A stretch of 64,000 nt of DNA from Zobellella taiwanensis. Its GTDB lineage: Bacteria > Pseudomonadota > Gammaproteobacteria > Enterobacterales > Aeromonadaceae. The DNA is taken from assembly GCF_003012795.1 (NCBI RefSeq), contig NZ_PXYH01000007.1:91177-155176 (forward strand), in the 5' to 3' direction. The notes below the pieces were generated by a model. It was not told where the DNA came from. It searched no databases and saw only the letters and a program-made list of their open reading frames with translations. A program made the position numbers and the translations under genes. Position 1 is the first letter of the stretch, and each line of letters begins with the position of its first letter. Below are positions 53,217 to 61,364 of this stretch, piece by piece.

Positions 53217-54361
53217 CACGCCTCCCGCCGCGAACCCGGCAGCGGCCGGCGCAACAGCCAGGCCACCGGCACCACCGCCAGCGCCATCAACCAGAAGGTA
53301 TGGCCGCCGAGCCCGGGATAGAACTGGCCCGACACCACCAGCAGCAGGGCCAGCGCCAGGCCGGTGGGAATGGCCGCATACAGGGCCTGGGCGCCGAACA
53401 CCGCTTCGCCGTCCAGCTCGCGGCTGATGTAGCGCACCGCCCCCAGGTGGCTCAGGCAGAAACTGCCCGCGTGGAGGATCTGGGCCAGGATCAGCCAGCC
53501 CGGCGCCGTGCTCGCCCCCAGTATGCCCCAGCGTACCAGGGCGCAGGCAAAGCCCGCCAGCAGCAGAGGCCGGGCACCGAACCGCCCCAGCCAGCGGCGA
53601 TCGGCGGCGAACACCAGGATTTCCGCCAGCACCGCCAGCCCCCACAAATAGCCGATGACACTGGTCGGGTAGCCCTGCTGCTGCCAGTACAGGGCACTGA
53701 AGCCGTAATAAAAGGCGTGGCTGCCCTGCAGCAGCGAGGTGATCAGCAAAAAGCGCCCCACGCCCGGACGGCGCAGCACCTGCATGATGGAGTCGCCCTG
53801 GCGCCCAGGGTGAATATCGGCCGGCGCCGGATGCATCGGCAGCAGGCTGAGCAGCAGCATCAGCGCCAGCGCCGCCACCATGGTGTGCAGCACCCATTCG
53901 GGCCCCAGCCGGTCGGTCAGGGCGCCGACCGCCAGGTTGGCGGCGATAAAGGCCGCCGATCCCCACAGCCGGGCCTTGCCGTAATCGAGCCGGACCTGCA
54001 CGATGAGCCGGCTGGCCATGGCCTCGCTGACCGGGATCAGCGAGGGATAGATGAGGTTGGCCAGCAGCATCAGCAGCAACAGCCCCAGGCTGCTCTGCCA
54101 GCCGTAGAAGGCGGCAAAGGCCAGCAGGCTGCACAGGCCGAGCCAGCGGGTGGCGGGCAGCAGGTGGGCGGCGGCGCGGATCCGGCTCATCACCGCCAGG
54201 TTGCCGACACAGCGCGCGGCCATGCCCAGGCCCAGCAGCAGGCCGATAAAGCCCGCCTCGGCCCCCGCATGGCTGAGCCACAGGGCCCAGAACGGCAGGA
54301 AGATACCGTAGCCGAAGTAATAAACGGCAAAAAACAGTGAAAGCCAGAGAGCGGGCGCCAT
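53216..54361 (-). CDS. HcaT-like MFS transporter
   Basis: A 381-residue major facilitator closely resembling E. coli HcaT, the putative 3-phenylpropionate transporter: GYGIFLPFWALWLSHAGAE, LDYGKARLWGSAAFIAANL and LLQGSHAFYYGFSALYWQQQGY follow the HcaT sequence. No aromatic catabolic genes are near; instead it is transcribed with crbS, which may hint at a short-chain or aromatic acid substrate. Confidence 0.85.
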   Translation of the reverse strand: MAPALWLSLFFAVYYFGYGIFLPFWALWLSHAGAEAGFIGLLLGLGMAARCVGNLAVMSRIRAAAHLLPATRWLGLCSLLAFAAFYGWQSSLGLLLLMLLANLIYPSLIPVSEAMASRLIVQVRLDYGKARLWGSAAFIAANLAVGALTDRLGPEWVLHTMVAALALMLLLSLLPMHPAPADIHPGRQGDSIMQVLRRPGVGRFLLITSLLQGSHAFYYGFSALYWQQQGYPTSVIGYLWGLAVLAEILVFAADRRWLGRFGARPLLLAGFACALVRWGILGASTAPGWLILAQILHAGSFCLSHLGAVRYISRELDGEAVFGAQALYAAIPTGLALALLLVVSGQFYPGLGGHTFWLMALAVVPVAWLLRRPLPGSRREA

Positions 54362-54448
54362 GTCCGATACAGGGTTAGCAAATGATGCCGTCTATGATAA
54401 TAACTTTACCGACGGATTGCTGTTATCCATTGCGCTAAAGGTGACGCC

Positions 54449-55342
54449 ATGCGCCCATTGATGCTGTTGTTGCTGCTCCTGCTCGCCGGCTGCCAGGCCC
54501 GTGCCGGGGTGCCCGCCACCCTCTACGACTTTGAACTGCACGCCCCCGACGGCCGGCCCCTGTCCCTGGCCGAGGCGGCACACGAACTGGCCGGGGCCGA
54601 CGTGATTATGGTGGGCGAGCTGCACGGCCATCCTGGAGTGCACCGCTTCCAGGCCGAATTGCTGGCCCGGCTGCTGGCCGAACCCCGGCCGGTGGCCCTG
54701 GCCATGGAACAGTTCAGCCGCGACCGCCAGCCGGCGGTGGACGCCTACCTGGCCGGCGAGCTGGGCGAAGAGGCCTTTATTCGCCGCGCCAATGCCTGGC
54801 CCGGCTATCGCAGCGACTACCGGCCCCTGGTGGAGCTGGCCCGCACCGCCAGCATCGACGTGTTGGCGGCCAACGCCCCCCGCCACATAGTGCGCTGCAT
54901 CGGCCGTCAGGGCCCCGGCTACCTGGAGCGCCTGCCCGCCAGCCACCGGGCCTGGGTGGCACGCCGGCTGACCCTGGCCGACGACGCCTACAAGGCCCGC
55001 TTCATGGCCTCGCGCCACCATGGTCAGGCTCCCACCGAATTCCAGTTTGCCGCCCAGACCAGCTGGGACGACACCATGGCCGAAAGCGTGGAGCGCTACC
55101 TGGAGGCCCATCCGGGTTACCGGGTGCTGCTCACCCTGGGCCGTTTCCACATTGCCGATGGCCTGGGCACCGCCCAGCGGCTGCAGCAGCGGGCCCCGGG
55201 GCTGACACTGGCGCTGATCCATCCCCGCCTGCCGGACGAGACCGCACCGGGGGGATGGGAGCTCAGGGTCGGCGCCCTGCCCCCTTCCCGGCTGGCGCAC
55301 GAGACCCTGCCGCCGCTGGCGGGGGACGAGCCGGACTGCTGA
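54449..55342 (+). CDS. ChaN family lipoprotein (heme-binding-like)
   Basis: Outer-membrane or periplasmic lipoprotein of the ChaN/DUF399 family; Campylobacter ChaN binds heme. The 297 residues begin with a lipobox (LLAGC, Cys about 15). The conserved core follows with MVGELHGHPGVHRFQAELLARL near 52-73 and AMEQFSRDRQPAVDAYL. The later YRVLLTLGRFHIADGLG matches the second family block. Divergent from the HcaT-like gene. Confidence 0.85.
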   Translation: MRPLMLLLLLLLAGCQARAGVPATLYDFELHAPDGRPLSLAEAAHELAGADVIMVGELHGHPGVHRFQAELLARLLAEPRPVALAMEQFSRDRQPAVDAYLAGELGEEAFIRRANAWPGYRSDYRPLVELARTASIDVLAANAPRHIVRCIGRQGPGYLERLPASHRAWVARRLTLADDAYKARFMASRHHGQAPTEFQFAAQTSWDDTMAESVERYLEAHPGYRVLLTLGRFHIADGLGTAQRLQQRAPGLTLALIHPRLPDETAPGGWELRVGALPPSRLAHETLPPLAGDEPDC

Positions 55343-55343
55343 C

Positions 55344-56708
55344 TCAGTCGGCCAGCAGGCAACGGTTGCGGCCCTGGTGCTTGGCCCGGTACAGGGCCTT
55401 GTCGGCCCGCCCGATCAGATACTCATAGTCCGGGTGGCCGTCGAACCCGGCCACACCGCCACTCAGGGTGGCCTGCATGGTCTTGCCCTCGGGCAGTTGC
55501 AGGCGGTTGGCCGCGACCTTTTCGCGGATTTTCTCGGCAATTTCCAGGGCCTTGGCCGGCTCCGCCTCCACCAGCACCACCAGCAGCTCTTCACCGCCAT
55601 AACGGAAGGTGAAGTCGCTGCTGCGCACCGCGCCGGCCACCAGGTTGGCGATTTGCTGCAGCACCAGATCGCCCCCTTCATGGCCATGGCTGTCGTTGAT
55701 TTGCTTGAAATGGTCGACATCGAACAGGATCACCGAAAAGGCGGCGCCGCCCCGCTTGGCCAGCCGTACTTCCCGGTTCAGCACCGCCGGCAGGAAACGC
55801 CGGTCCAGCAGCCGGGTCAGGGTATCCCGGCCATGCTCCAGCTCGATATAGCGATCGAACAGGGTAGCGAGAAAATAGCCCACGGCCTTCACTTCCTGCT
55901 GGAGTGCCGCCATCTGCCGGGCCAGCCGCTCGGTGTCGCTGCCCGCCGCCCGCAACTCGGGCAGGATCACCAGGTCTATCTGCTGCAGGGCCTGTTCAAT
56001 CTGGCCAAGCTCGGGTGCTCCCTCAAACACCGAGGCCGCCTTGTGCTGAAACCAGAGCCCGAACTCGGAACGGATGATGCCGCCCGGCGGCCGGTCGCCC
56101 CGGTGCAGGCCGAAGATCAGCTCCTGGCTCCAGTCGAGCAGGGCGGCGCGCTGGCGTTCGCGCTCCACCGGCATATTGAGGCCCAGGGTATGCAGTCGGT
56201 AGGCCTCCGCCGCCCGGCTCTTGCGCTCCGATTTGGACACATAGGCCAGGCTCATCAGCTCCAGGGACAGGTCCATCACCTCCTGCAGGTAACCGCAGGC
56301 CGCCTGCCAGTAGCCGGGTTCCTCCTCCAGGCCGAACACCAGCGCCATCAGCCGCTTTTTGTGCAGCCGGGCGCCCATCGACACCAGGTTGATGGGCAGG
56401 TTGATGCGGGCATGGACCCGGCCCACCTCCAGTTGGCGCTCTATGGTCAGCGCAATGGCGGCCTCGTCGTCGATGGCAAAGGACTGCTCCAGCCAGTGCT
56501 GCATCGACGCCTTGAGACGCAGGTTGACCTGGTCATGGTCCAGGAATTCGCGCGCCTCGGGTTGCGTGATCATGTACTGGTAAAACTCGTCGGCCATCCG
56601 CTCGCTGTGGGCCAGCACCAGTTCGCGCACCCGGCGGCGCAGGGCGGGGTCGTAATCGTTCAGGATCTGCAGCCATTGCCGCTGGCCGTAGCCGAGGGGA
56701 TCTGTCAT
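55344..56708 (-). CDS. Globin-coupled diguanylate cyclase (DosC-like), GGEEL variant
   Basis: Oxygen-sensing c-di-GMP synthase. ATG 56708 starts at the globin domain (MTDPLGYGQRQ), giving 454 residues against 460 for E. coli DosC. Proximal heme ligand H99 in GRVHARINLP and Y43 in the distal pocket match DosC H98/Y43. The middle domain FGLWFQHKAASVFEG is DosC-like. The GGDEF domain reads GGEEL (371-375), with Leu at the last position, while the inhibitory-site RSSD is intact at 362-365. Confidence 0.92.
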   Translation of the reverse strand: MTDPLGYGQRQWLQILNDYDPALRRRVRELVLAHSERMADEFYQYMITQPEAREFLDHDQVNLRLKASMQHWLEQSFAIDDEAAIALTIERQLEVGRVHARINLPINLVSMGARLHKKRLMALVFGLEEEPGYWQAACGYLQEVMDLSLELMSLAYVSKSERKSRAAEAYRLHTLGLNMPVERERQRAALLDWSQELIFGLHRGDRPPGGIIRSEFGLWFQHKAASVFEGAPELGQIEQALQQIDLVILPELRAAGSDTERLARQMAALQQEVKAVGYFLATLFDRYIELEHGRDTLTRLLDRRFLPAVLNREVRLAKRGGAAFSVILFDVDHFKQINDSHGHEGGDLVLQQIANLVAGAVRSSDFTFRYGGEELLVVLVEAEPAKALEIAEKIREKVAANRLQLPEGKTMQATLSGGVAGFDGHPDYEYLIGRADKALYRAKHQGRNRCLLAD

Positions 56709-56856
56709 GGTATTGCCGGTAACGCCGTGAAATAAGGCGCGTATTGTAGTGTAAAGGCCTGCCGAATACATCTTTCGCGCCGGTCGCCACACTTTGCGCC
56801 GGGCCCGAATTGGTGTCAAATAACAGGCTTTTCCCGTCACGGACCCGGAGGTTGGG

Positions 56857-57186
56857 GTGAACGTATATGTACTGCTGTTACTGGCCATCGCCGCCGAAGT
56901 GGTGGCCACCACGGCGCTCAAGGCGACGGCGGGGTTTACCCGACCCGGTCCCAGCCTGCTGGTGATCGGCGGCTATGGACTGGCCTTCTGGCTGCTGGGG
57001 CTGGTGATGCAGCGACTGCCGGTGGGCGTGACCTATGCCATCTGGTCCGGCGCAGGCATAGTGCTGATCACCCTGCTGGCGGCGCTGGTCTACCGGCAGT
57101 TGCCGGACTGGCCGGCCCTGCTCGGCATGGGCCTTATTATCAGTGGGGTAGTAGTGATCCAGCTGTGGTCAGGCAGCGGGCACTGA
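56857..57186 (+). CDS. EmrE/QacE-type small multidrug resistance exporter
   Basis: Four-helix proton-coupled exporter of quaternary ammonium or related cations, acting as a dimer. It starts with GTG 56857 behind a GGAGG site; 109 residues. E14 in the first helix (AAEVVATTALK) is the essential substrate/proton site. GVTYAIWSGAGIVLI fits the drug-exporting rather than the SugE subgroup. Divergent from the DosC-like gene. Confidence 0.9.
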   Translation: MNVYVLLLLAIAAEVVATTALKATAGFTRPGPSLLVIGGYGLAFWLLGLVMQRLPVGVTYAIWSGAGIVLITLLAALVYRQLPDWPALLGMGLIISGVVVIQLWSGSGH

Positions 57187-57303
57187 CTCAGGCCAGGCCC
57201 CATGCCCGCTGGCAAAGCTGGTAGACCCTGTCCGGGGAGCCCAGCCAGGCAAGGCGCTGGCCGGACGCACCATGGATAAACGGGACCGTCCTGGCTGGCG
57301 GCA

Positions 57304-57321
57304 TTGTCACAAATCTGTCAT
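57304..57321 (+). promoter_or_regulatory. Pho box upstream of ugpQ
   Basis: TTGTCAC-AAAT-CTGTCAT is a close match to the PhoB box (CTGTCAT-AWAW-CTGTCAY). Ten bases further is TACCCT, a plausible -10, the usual arrangement where the box replaces the -35. It lies 47 bp before the ugpQ ATG. Confidence 0.78.
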
Positions 57322-57368
57322 GGTGACGCTCTACCCTCGGCCAAGGATCCATTTAGAAGGACATTGCG

Positions 57369-58100
57369 ATGATCTTGTGCGGACACAGAGGCGTGGCCAG
57401 CCTGGCCCCGGAAAATACCCTGGCCGGCCTGGAAAAGGCCCATCAGCTGGGGCTGGAATGGGTGGAAATCGACGTCCAGCTGACCAAGGATGAAAAAGTG
57501 GTGGTGATCCACGACGAGAAGGTCAACCGCTGCACCAACGGCAAGGGCAAGGTCCGCAAATACGACTGGGAGCAACTGGCCCGGCTGGACGCAGGCGGCT
57601 GGTTTGGTGCCGAGTTCGCCGGCCAGCATGTGCCCCGGCTCAGGGACTACCTGGCCCGCGCCCGGGAGCTCGGCATCAGGGTCAACATCGAGCTTAAAAT
57701 CTATGACAAGGACAACCCGGCCCGGCTGTGCCGCAAGGTCAGCAAGCTGATTGACAAGCACGGGTTCGACAAGGCCGGCCTGCTGTTCTCCAGCTTCGAG
57801 CCCGACTGCCTGCGCTACCTGCAGGTGCTGCAGCCCGAAATCCCTCGCGCCCTGCTGGTGGAGCATATCCCCGACGACTGGCAAACACGGCTGGAGCAGC
57901 TCGACTGCGCCGCCCTGCACTGCAACTACCGCTACCTCAGCCGGGAGCAGGCCGAGGCGGTCAAGGCCGCCGGCTACCGGCTGCACTGCTACACCGCCAA
58001 CCATCCGGACAAGGTGAAGGACTTTCCCGCCTGGGGCGTGGACATGATCTTTACCGACAAGCCCCAGGACTACCAGCAGGCAAGCCCGGCCGAAGGCTGA
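57369..58100 (+). CDS. ugpQ: Cytoplasmic glycerophosphodiester phosphodiesterase
   Basis: Hydrolyses glycerophosphodiesters to glycerol-3-phosphate and alcohol. The 243 residues, without signal peptide, fit UgpQ. Catalytic features: GHRGVASLAPENT at 5-17 (active-site His, Arg, Glu), VEIDVQLTKDEKVVVIHDEKVNR (metal ligands and second His) and NIELKIYD. A Pho box upstream indicates induction by phosphate starvation, as for ugp in E. coli. Confidence 0.93.
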   Translation: MILCGHRGVASLAPENTLAGLEKAHQLGLEWVEIDVQLTKDEKVVVIHDEKVNRCTNGKGKVRKYDWEQLARLDAGGWFGAEFAGQHVPRLRDYLARARELGIRVNIELKIYDKDNPARLCRKVSKLIDKHGFDKAGLLFSSFEPDCLRYLQVLQPEIPRALLVEHIPDDWQTRLEQLDCAALHCNYRYLSREQAEAVKAAGYRLHCYTANHPDKVKDFPAWGVDMIFTDKPQDYQQASPAEG

Positions 58101-58136
58101 ATCCACCGTGCGGCGACCATCGCCGTTCCGGCAACG

Positions 58137-59033
58137 TCAGGGTTTCGACCATTTCTCCAGCAGGATATTGATAAAGAGATCCGCCGCCGGGGTGATGCTG
58201 GTATGGGTTCGCCTGACCACCCCGATCACCCGTTTGATCGGGGCCCCTCGCAACGGCCGGCAGGTGAGCATGGAGCTGTCGTTGCTCGGCATCGCCAGTT
58301 GCGGTATCACCGCTATCCCCAGCCCCATTTCCACCAGCCCCAGCGAGGTCGACAGGTGCTGCACCTCGTAAAAGCCGTTCAGCCTGACATGGCTTTCCAC
58401 CAGGGCGCTGTCCAGCAGGGTACGGTTGCCGCTGTCCTTGCTGACGGTGATGAGCTTGTGGGGCTCCATGTCCGACCAGCCGATGTCCTGCTGTTGTGCC
58501 AGGGGGTGATCCCGCCGGATACAGACCACGAAGGGATCGTCCAGCAGGTGGGTAAAGCTGACTTCCGGATACTGGGCTATCGCCATGTTGATACCGAAAT
58601 CCGCGTCCCCGCGAATCACGCACTCCAGCCCCTCATTGGCGCTAACGTCGAGGATTTTGATGCGAATACCGGGGTAAAGCTGGTTAAATTCGCGGATCAC
58701 GCCGGGTAAAAAATAAAACGCCGCGGTCGGTATGCAGGCGATGGTGACCTTGCCCTTCTGGTGGGTGGCCATTTCCTTGATGCCCAGCACCGACAGCTCG
58801 AAATCCTCCAGCATGCGGCGCGCCTTGGGCAGGAACTCCCGCCCGGCCGGGGTCAGCCAGGTCTTGCGGGTGGTGCGCTCGAACAAGGGCGTGCCCAGTA
58901 TCGCCTCCAGCCGCTGCATCCGCCGGCTCAGCGCCGGCTGGGACAGGTGCACGAATTCCGCCGCCTCGTGGAAGTTGCCGCTCTCGGCCACCCGGATAAA
59001 GATCGCCAGGTCCTTGAATTCAATCTGGTGCAT
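58137..59033 (-). CDS. LysR-type regulator of the tricarboxylate locus
   Basis: A 298-residue LysR protein with N-terminal winged helix (FKDLAIFIRVAESGNFHEAAEFVHLSQPALSRRMQRLE) and a C-terminal effector domain. Divergent from the prpF-tct-acnB genes across a 109-bp gap with a palindromic site, so it most likely activates them in response to the transported acid. Confidence 0.9.
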   Translation of the reverse strand: MHQIEFKDLAIFIRVAESGNFHEAAEFVHLSQPALSRRMQRLEAILGTPLFERTTRKTWLTPAGREFLPKARRMLEDFELSVLGIKEMATHQKGKVTIACIPTAAFYFLPGVIREFNQLYPGIRIKILDVSANEGLECVIRGDADFGINMAIAQYPEVSFTHLLDDPFVVCIRRDHPLAQQQDIGWSDMEPHKLITVSKDSGNRTLLDSALVESHVRLNGFYEVQHLSTSLGLVEMGLGIAVIPQLAMPSNDSSMLTCRPLRGAPIKRVIGVVRRTHTSITPAADLFINILLEKWSKP

Positions 59034-59072
59034 AGGTCATTAATGCAATAAACAAATCAATACCCGATTTTC

Positions 59073-59089
59073 TTTGCATTTGATGCAAA
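59073..59089. promoter_or_regulatory. Palindromic LysR-type operator
   Basis: TTTGCAT-TTG-ATGCAAA is a perfect 17-bp inverted repeat containing a T-N11-A core, midway between the LysR gene and the divergent isomerase gene. An additional partial copy (TTAATGCAATA) lies next to the LysR start codon. Confidence 0.65.
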
Positions 59090-59142
59090 TGTCAAAACCG
59101 TGACAACCTTCCCTCCAAGAAAGCAACCTGTGGGAAACAACC

Positions 59143-60201
59143 ATGTCACAAGCCATTTCCTGTATCATCATGCGCGGCGGCACCTCCAGGGGGCCCTACC
59201 TCAAGCTCAGCGAGCTGCCCGCAAACCGTGATGACTGCGCCCTGATGCTGCAGCAGATCATGGGCTCCGGCCATGAACTGCAGCTGGACGGTATCGGCGG
59301 CGGCAACAGCCTGACCAGCAAGGTCGCCATGGTCGGCGTGTCCACCGACCCCGCCGCCGACGTGGATTACCTCTTCGCCCAAGTAGGAGTCAAAGAGCAC
59401 AGCGTGGATTTTTCCCCCAATTGCGGCAACATGCTGGCGGGAGTCGCCCCCTTCGCCATCGAAACCGGCCTGGTGGCCGCCGGCTCGCCCGTCACCCTGG
59501 TACGGATCCGCAACCTCAACACCAACAAGATCATTCATGCCCAGGTGGCAACGCCGAACGGCAAGATCAGCTACGAAGGTGACGCCCTGATCAGCGGCGC
59601 CCCCAATCCGGCAGCGCCGATCAAGCTGACCTTTCTCGATGTGCAGGGAGCCAAGACCGGCCACCTGCTACCCACAGGGCACAGCAGGGACAGCATCGAC
59701 AATATCGGTGTCACCTGTATCGATGCCGCCACTCCCTGCGTGCTGATCCGGGCCCGGGATTTGGGCAAGACCGGTTATGAATCCCCCGCCGAACTCGACC
59801 AGGATACGGTTCTGCTGGCCAGGATTGAGCACATCCGCCGCCAGGCCGGGCAACTGATGGGCATGGGCGATGTCAGCAACCAGGTGATCCCCAAGCCGGT
59901 GCTGCTGGCGCCGGCCCGGGACGGCGGCGATATCCACGCCCGCTACTTCGTGCCCCACAGCTGCCACAAGGCACTGGCGGTGACCGGCAGTATCGCCATC
60001 GCCACCGCCTGTGGTCTCGAAGGCTCGGTGGCAAACGAGCTTGCCCGCGACCGCAACAACACCATGATCAAAATAGAGCACCCATCGGGCATGCTGGAGC
60101 TGGAAATCAGCAAAAGCGGTGACGATGAAAGCGGCATTACCGCCGTCTCACTCATCCGCACGGCCCGCAAGATACTGAGCGGCACCATTTTTCTACCCTG
60201 A
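59143..60201 (+). CDS. PrpF/GalD-family isomerase (aconitate or oxalomesaconate tautomerase)
   Basis: Cytoplasmic double-bond isomerase of the PrpF family with diaminopimelate-epimerase-like fold. The 352 residues show IMRGGTSRGPYLKLSELP at the N-terminus, DFSPNCGNMLAGVAPFAIE (conserved Cys near 94) and the later PHSCHKALAVTGSIAIATA. PrpF isomerises methylaconitate and GalD 4-oxalomesaconate; the neighbours (tricarboxylate transporter, acnB) favour an aconitate-type substrate here. Exact activity cannot be read from sequence. Confidence 0.82.
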   Translation: MSQAISCIIMRGGTSRGPYLKLSELPANRDDCALMLQQIMGSGHELQLDGIGGGNSLTSKVAMVGVSTDPAADVDYLFAQVGVKEHSVDFSPNCGNMLAGVAPFAIETGLVAAGSPVTLVRIRNLNTNKIIHAQVATPNGKISYEGDALISGAPNPAAPIKLTFLDVQGAKTGHLLPTGHSRDSIDNIGVTCIDAATPCVLIRARDLGKTGYESPAELDQDTVLLARIEHIRRQAGQLMGMGDVSNQVIPKPVLLAPARDGGDIHARYFVPHSCHKALAVTGSIAIATACGLEGSVANELARDRNNTMIKIEHPSGMLELEISKSGDDESGITAVSLIRTARKILSGTIFLP

Positions 60202-60251
60202 AAATCCGTCGCCATCCCTCACCAGGCAAACTCACCATAGGAAGGTCAATC

Positions 60252-61331
60252 ATGAAAAAATTAACAATGCTGCTGAATGCCACCCTGCTGGCCGGTACCT
60301 TTGCCCTCTCGACCCCCGCACTGGCGCAAGCCCTGCCCTCGACCATCAACTGGACCATCCCCTTCGGGGTCGGCGGCGGCACCGACGTCTGGGCCCGCTT
60401 CATGTCGCCCCACCTGACCAAACAGCTGCCCGGCTCGCCGACCCTGGTGATCAAAAACGTGCCCGGCGGCGGCTCCATCACCGGCACCAATCTGTTCTAC
60501 ATGCGGGCCAAGGATAACGGCAGCGAGATGCTGGGCATTTCCGCCTCCACCCTCTATCCCTATATGCTGGGTGATTCCCGGGTCCGCTACGACTTCGACA
60601 AGTGGACCCCGATCATGGCGTCCCCCACCGGCGGCGTGGTCTATATCCAGCCCGATCTCGGCGTCGCCACCGGCCAGGATCTGGGCAAGCTGGACGGCGT
60701 GACCCTGCCCTTTGCCGCCCAGGGGCCTACCCAGCTGGAGCTGCCGGTGATGCTGGCGCTCGATATGCTGGGCCTGGATCTGCGGCCGGTGTTCGGCATG
60801 ACCAGCCGGGGCGAAGGCCGGCTGGCGTTCGAGCGGGGCGAGGCCAAAGTCGACTTCCAGACCACGTCCGCCTATATCAACTCGGTCACCGACCTGGTAA
60901 ACGGCAACAAGGCGGTCCCCCTGTTCTCCCTCGGCATCATCGATGACGAAGGCAATACCGTGCGCGACCCGGCCTTCCCGGATATACCCACCTTCGAGGA
61001 GGTCTATAAGGAATACAGGGGCGAGGAGCCGCAAGGCCTGCAGTACGACGCCTACCGCAAGTTCCTGACCGCCGGCTTCGCCCTGCAGAAGGTGCTGCTG
61101 GTGCCCAAGGACATTCCCGCGCCCATGAAACAGGAGCTGCTGCTGGCGGTGGATCGCATGGTCGAGGATGAAGCCTTCCAGCAGGATGCGGTCGAGCAGA
61201 TCGGTCCCTACCAGAACCTGATCGGCGCCGTGGTGGAAGTCCACCTCAAGCAGGCGGTGAGCATGACCCCGGAGCTGCAGGCCTGGGTCAAGGACTGGCT
61301 GAAGACCCAATTCAATGTGTCGGTGGAATAA
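60252..61331 (+). CDS. Tripartite tricarboxylate transporter binding protein (TctC-like)
   Basis: Periplasmic receptor of the TTT family. The 359 residues have a signal peptide (cleavage after ALA, about 25). Family segments follow: INWTIPFGVGGGTDVWARFM (near 32-51) and VIKNVPGGGSITGTNLFY. Slightly longer than the 300-330 typical of Bug proteins. Followed by a fused permease. Confidence 0.88.
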   Translation: MKKLTMLLNATLLAGTFALSTPALAQALPSTINWTIPFGVGGGTDVWARFMSPHLTKQLPGSPTLVIKNVPGGGSITGTNLFYMRAKDNGSEMLGISASTLYPYMLGDSRVRYDFDKWTPIMASPTGGVVYIQPDLGVATGQDLGKLDGVTLPFAAQGPTQLELPVMLALDMLGLDLRPVFGMTSRGEGRLAFERGEAKVDFQTTSAYINSVTDLVNGNKAVPLFSLGIIDDEGNTVRDPAFPDIPTFEEVYKEYRGEEPQGLQYDAYRKFLTAGFALQKVLLVPKDIPAPMKQELLLAVDRMVEDEAFQQDAVEQIGPYQNLIGAVVEVHLKQAVSMTPELQAWVKDWLKTQFNVSVE

Positions 61332-61364
61332 GCCGGCCTGGTCCGGTCGCAAGGAGCTGAACTC

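Noticed and set aside
49848..53321. A 1157-codon open frame opposite crbS
   Set aside because: His/Gln/Gly-rich shadow sequence; the minus strand encodes a complete and recognisable CrbS.
49761..54281. An apparent 1506-residue fusion extending crbS upstream
   Set aside because: The extra N-terminal part is the HcaT-like MFS gene read in the wrong frame. CrbS begins at 53216 with MQGWTVINISLAYLALLFLL.
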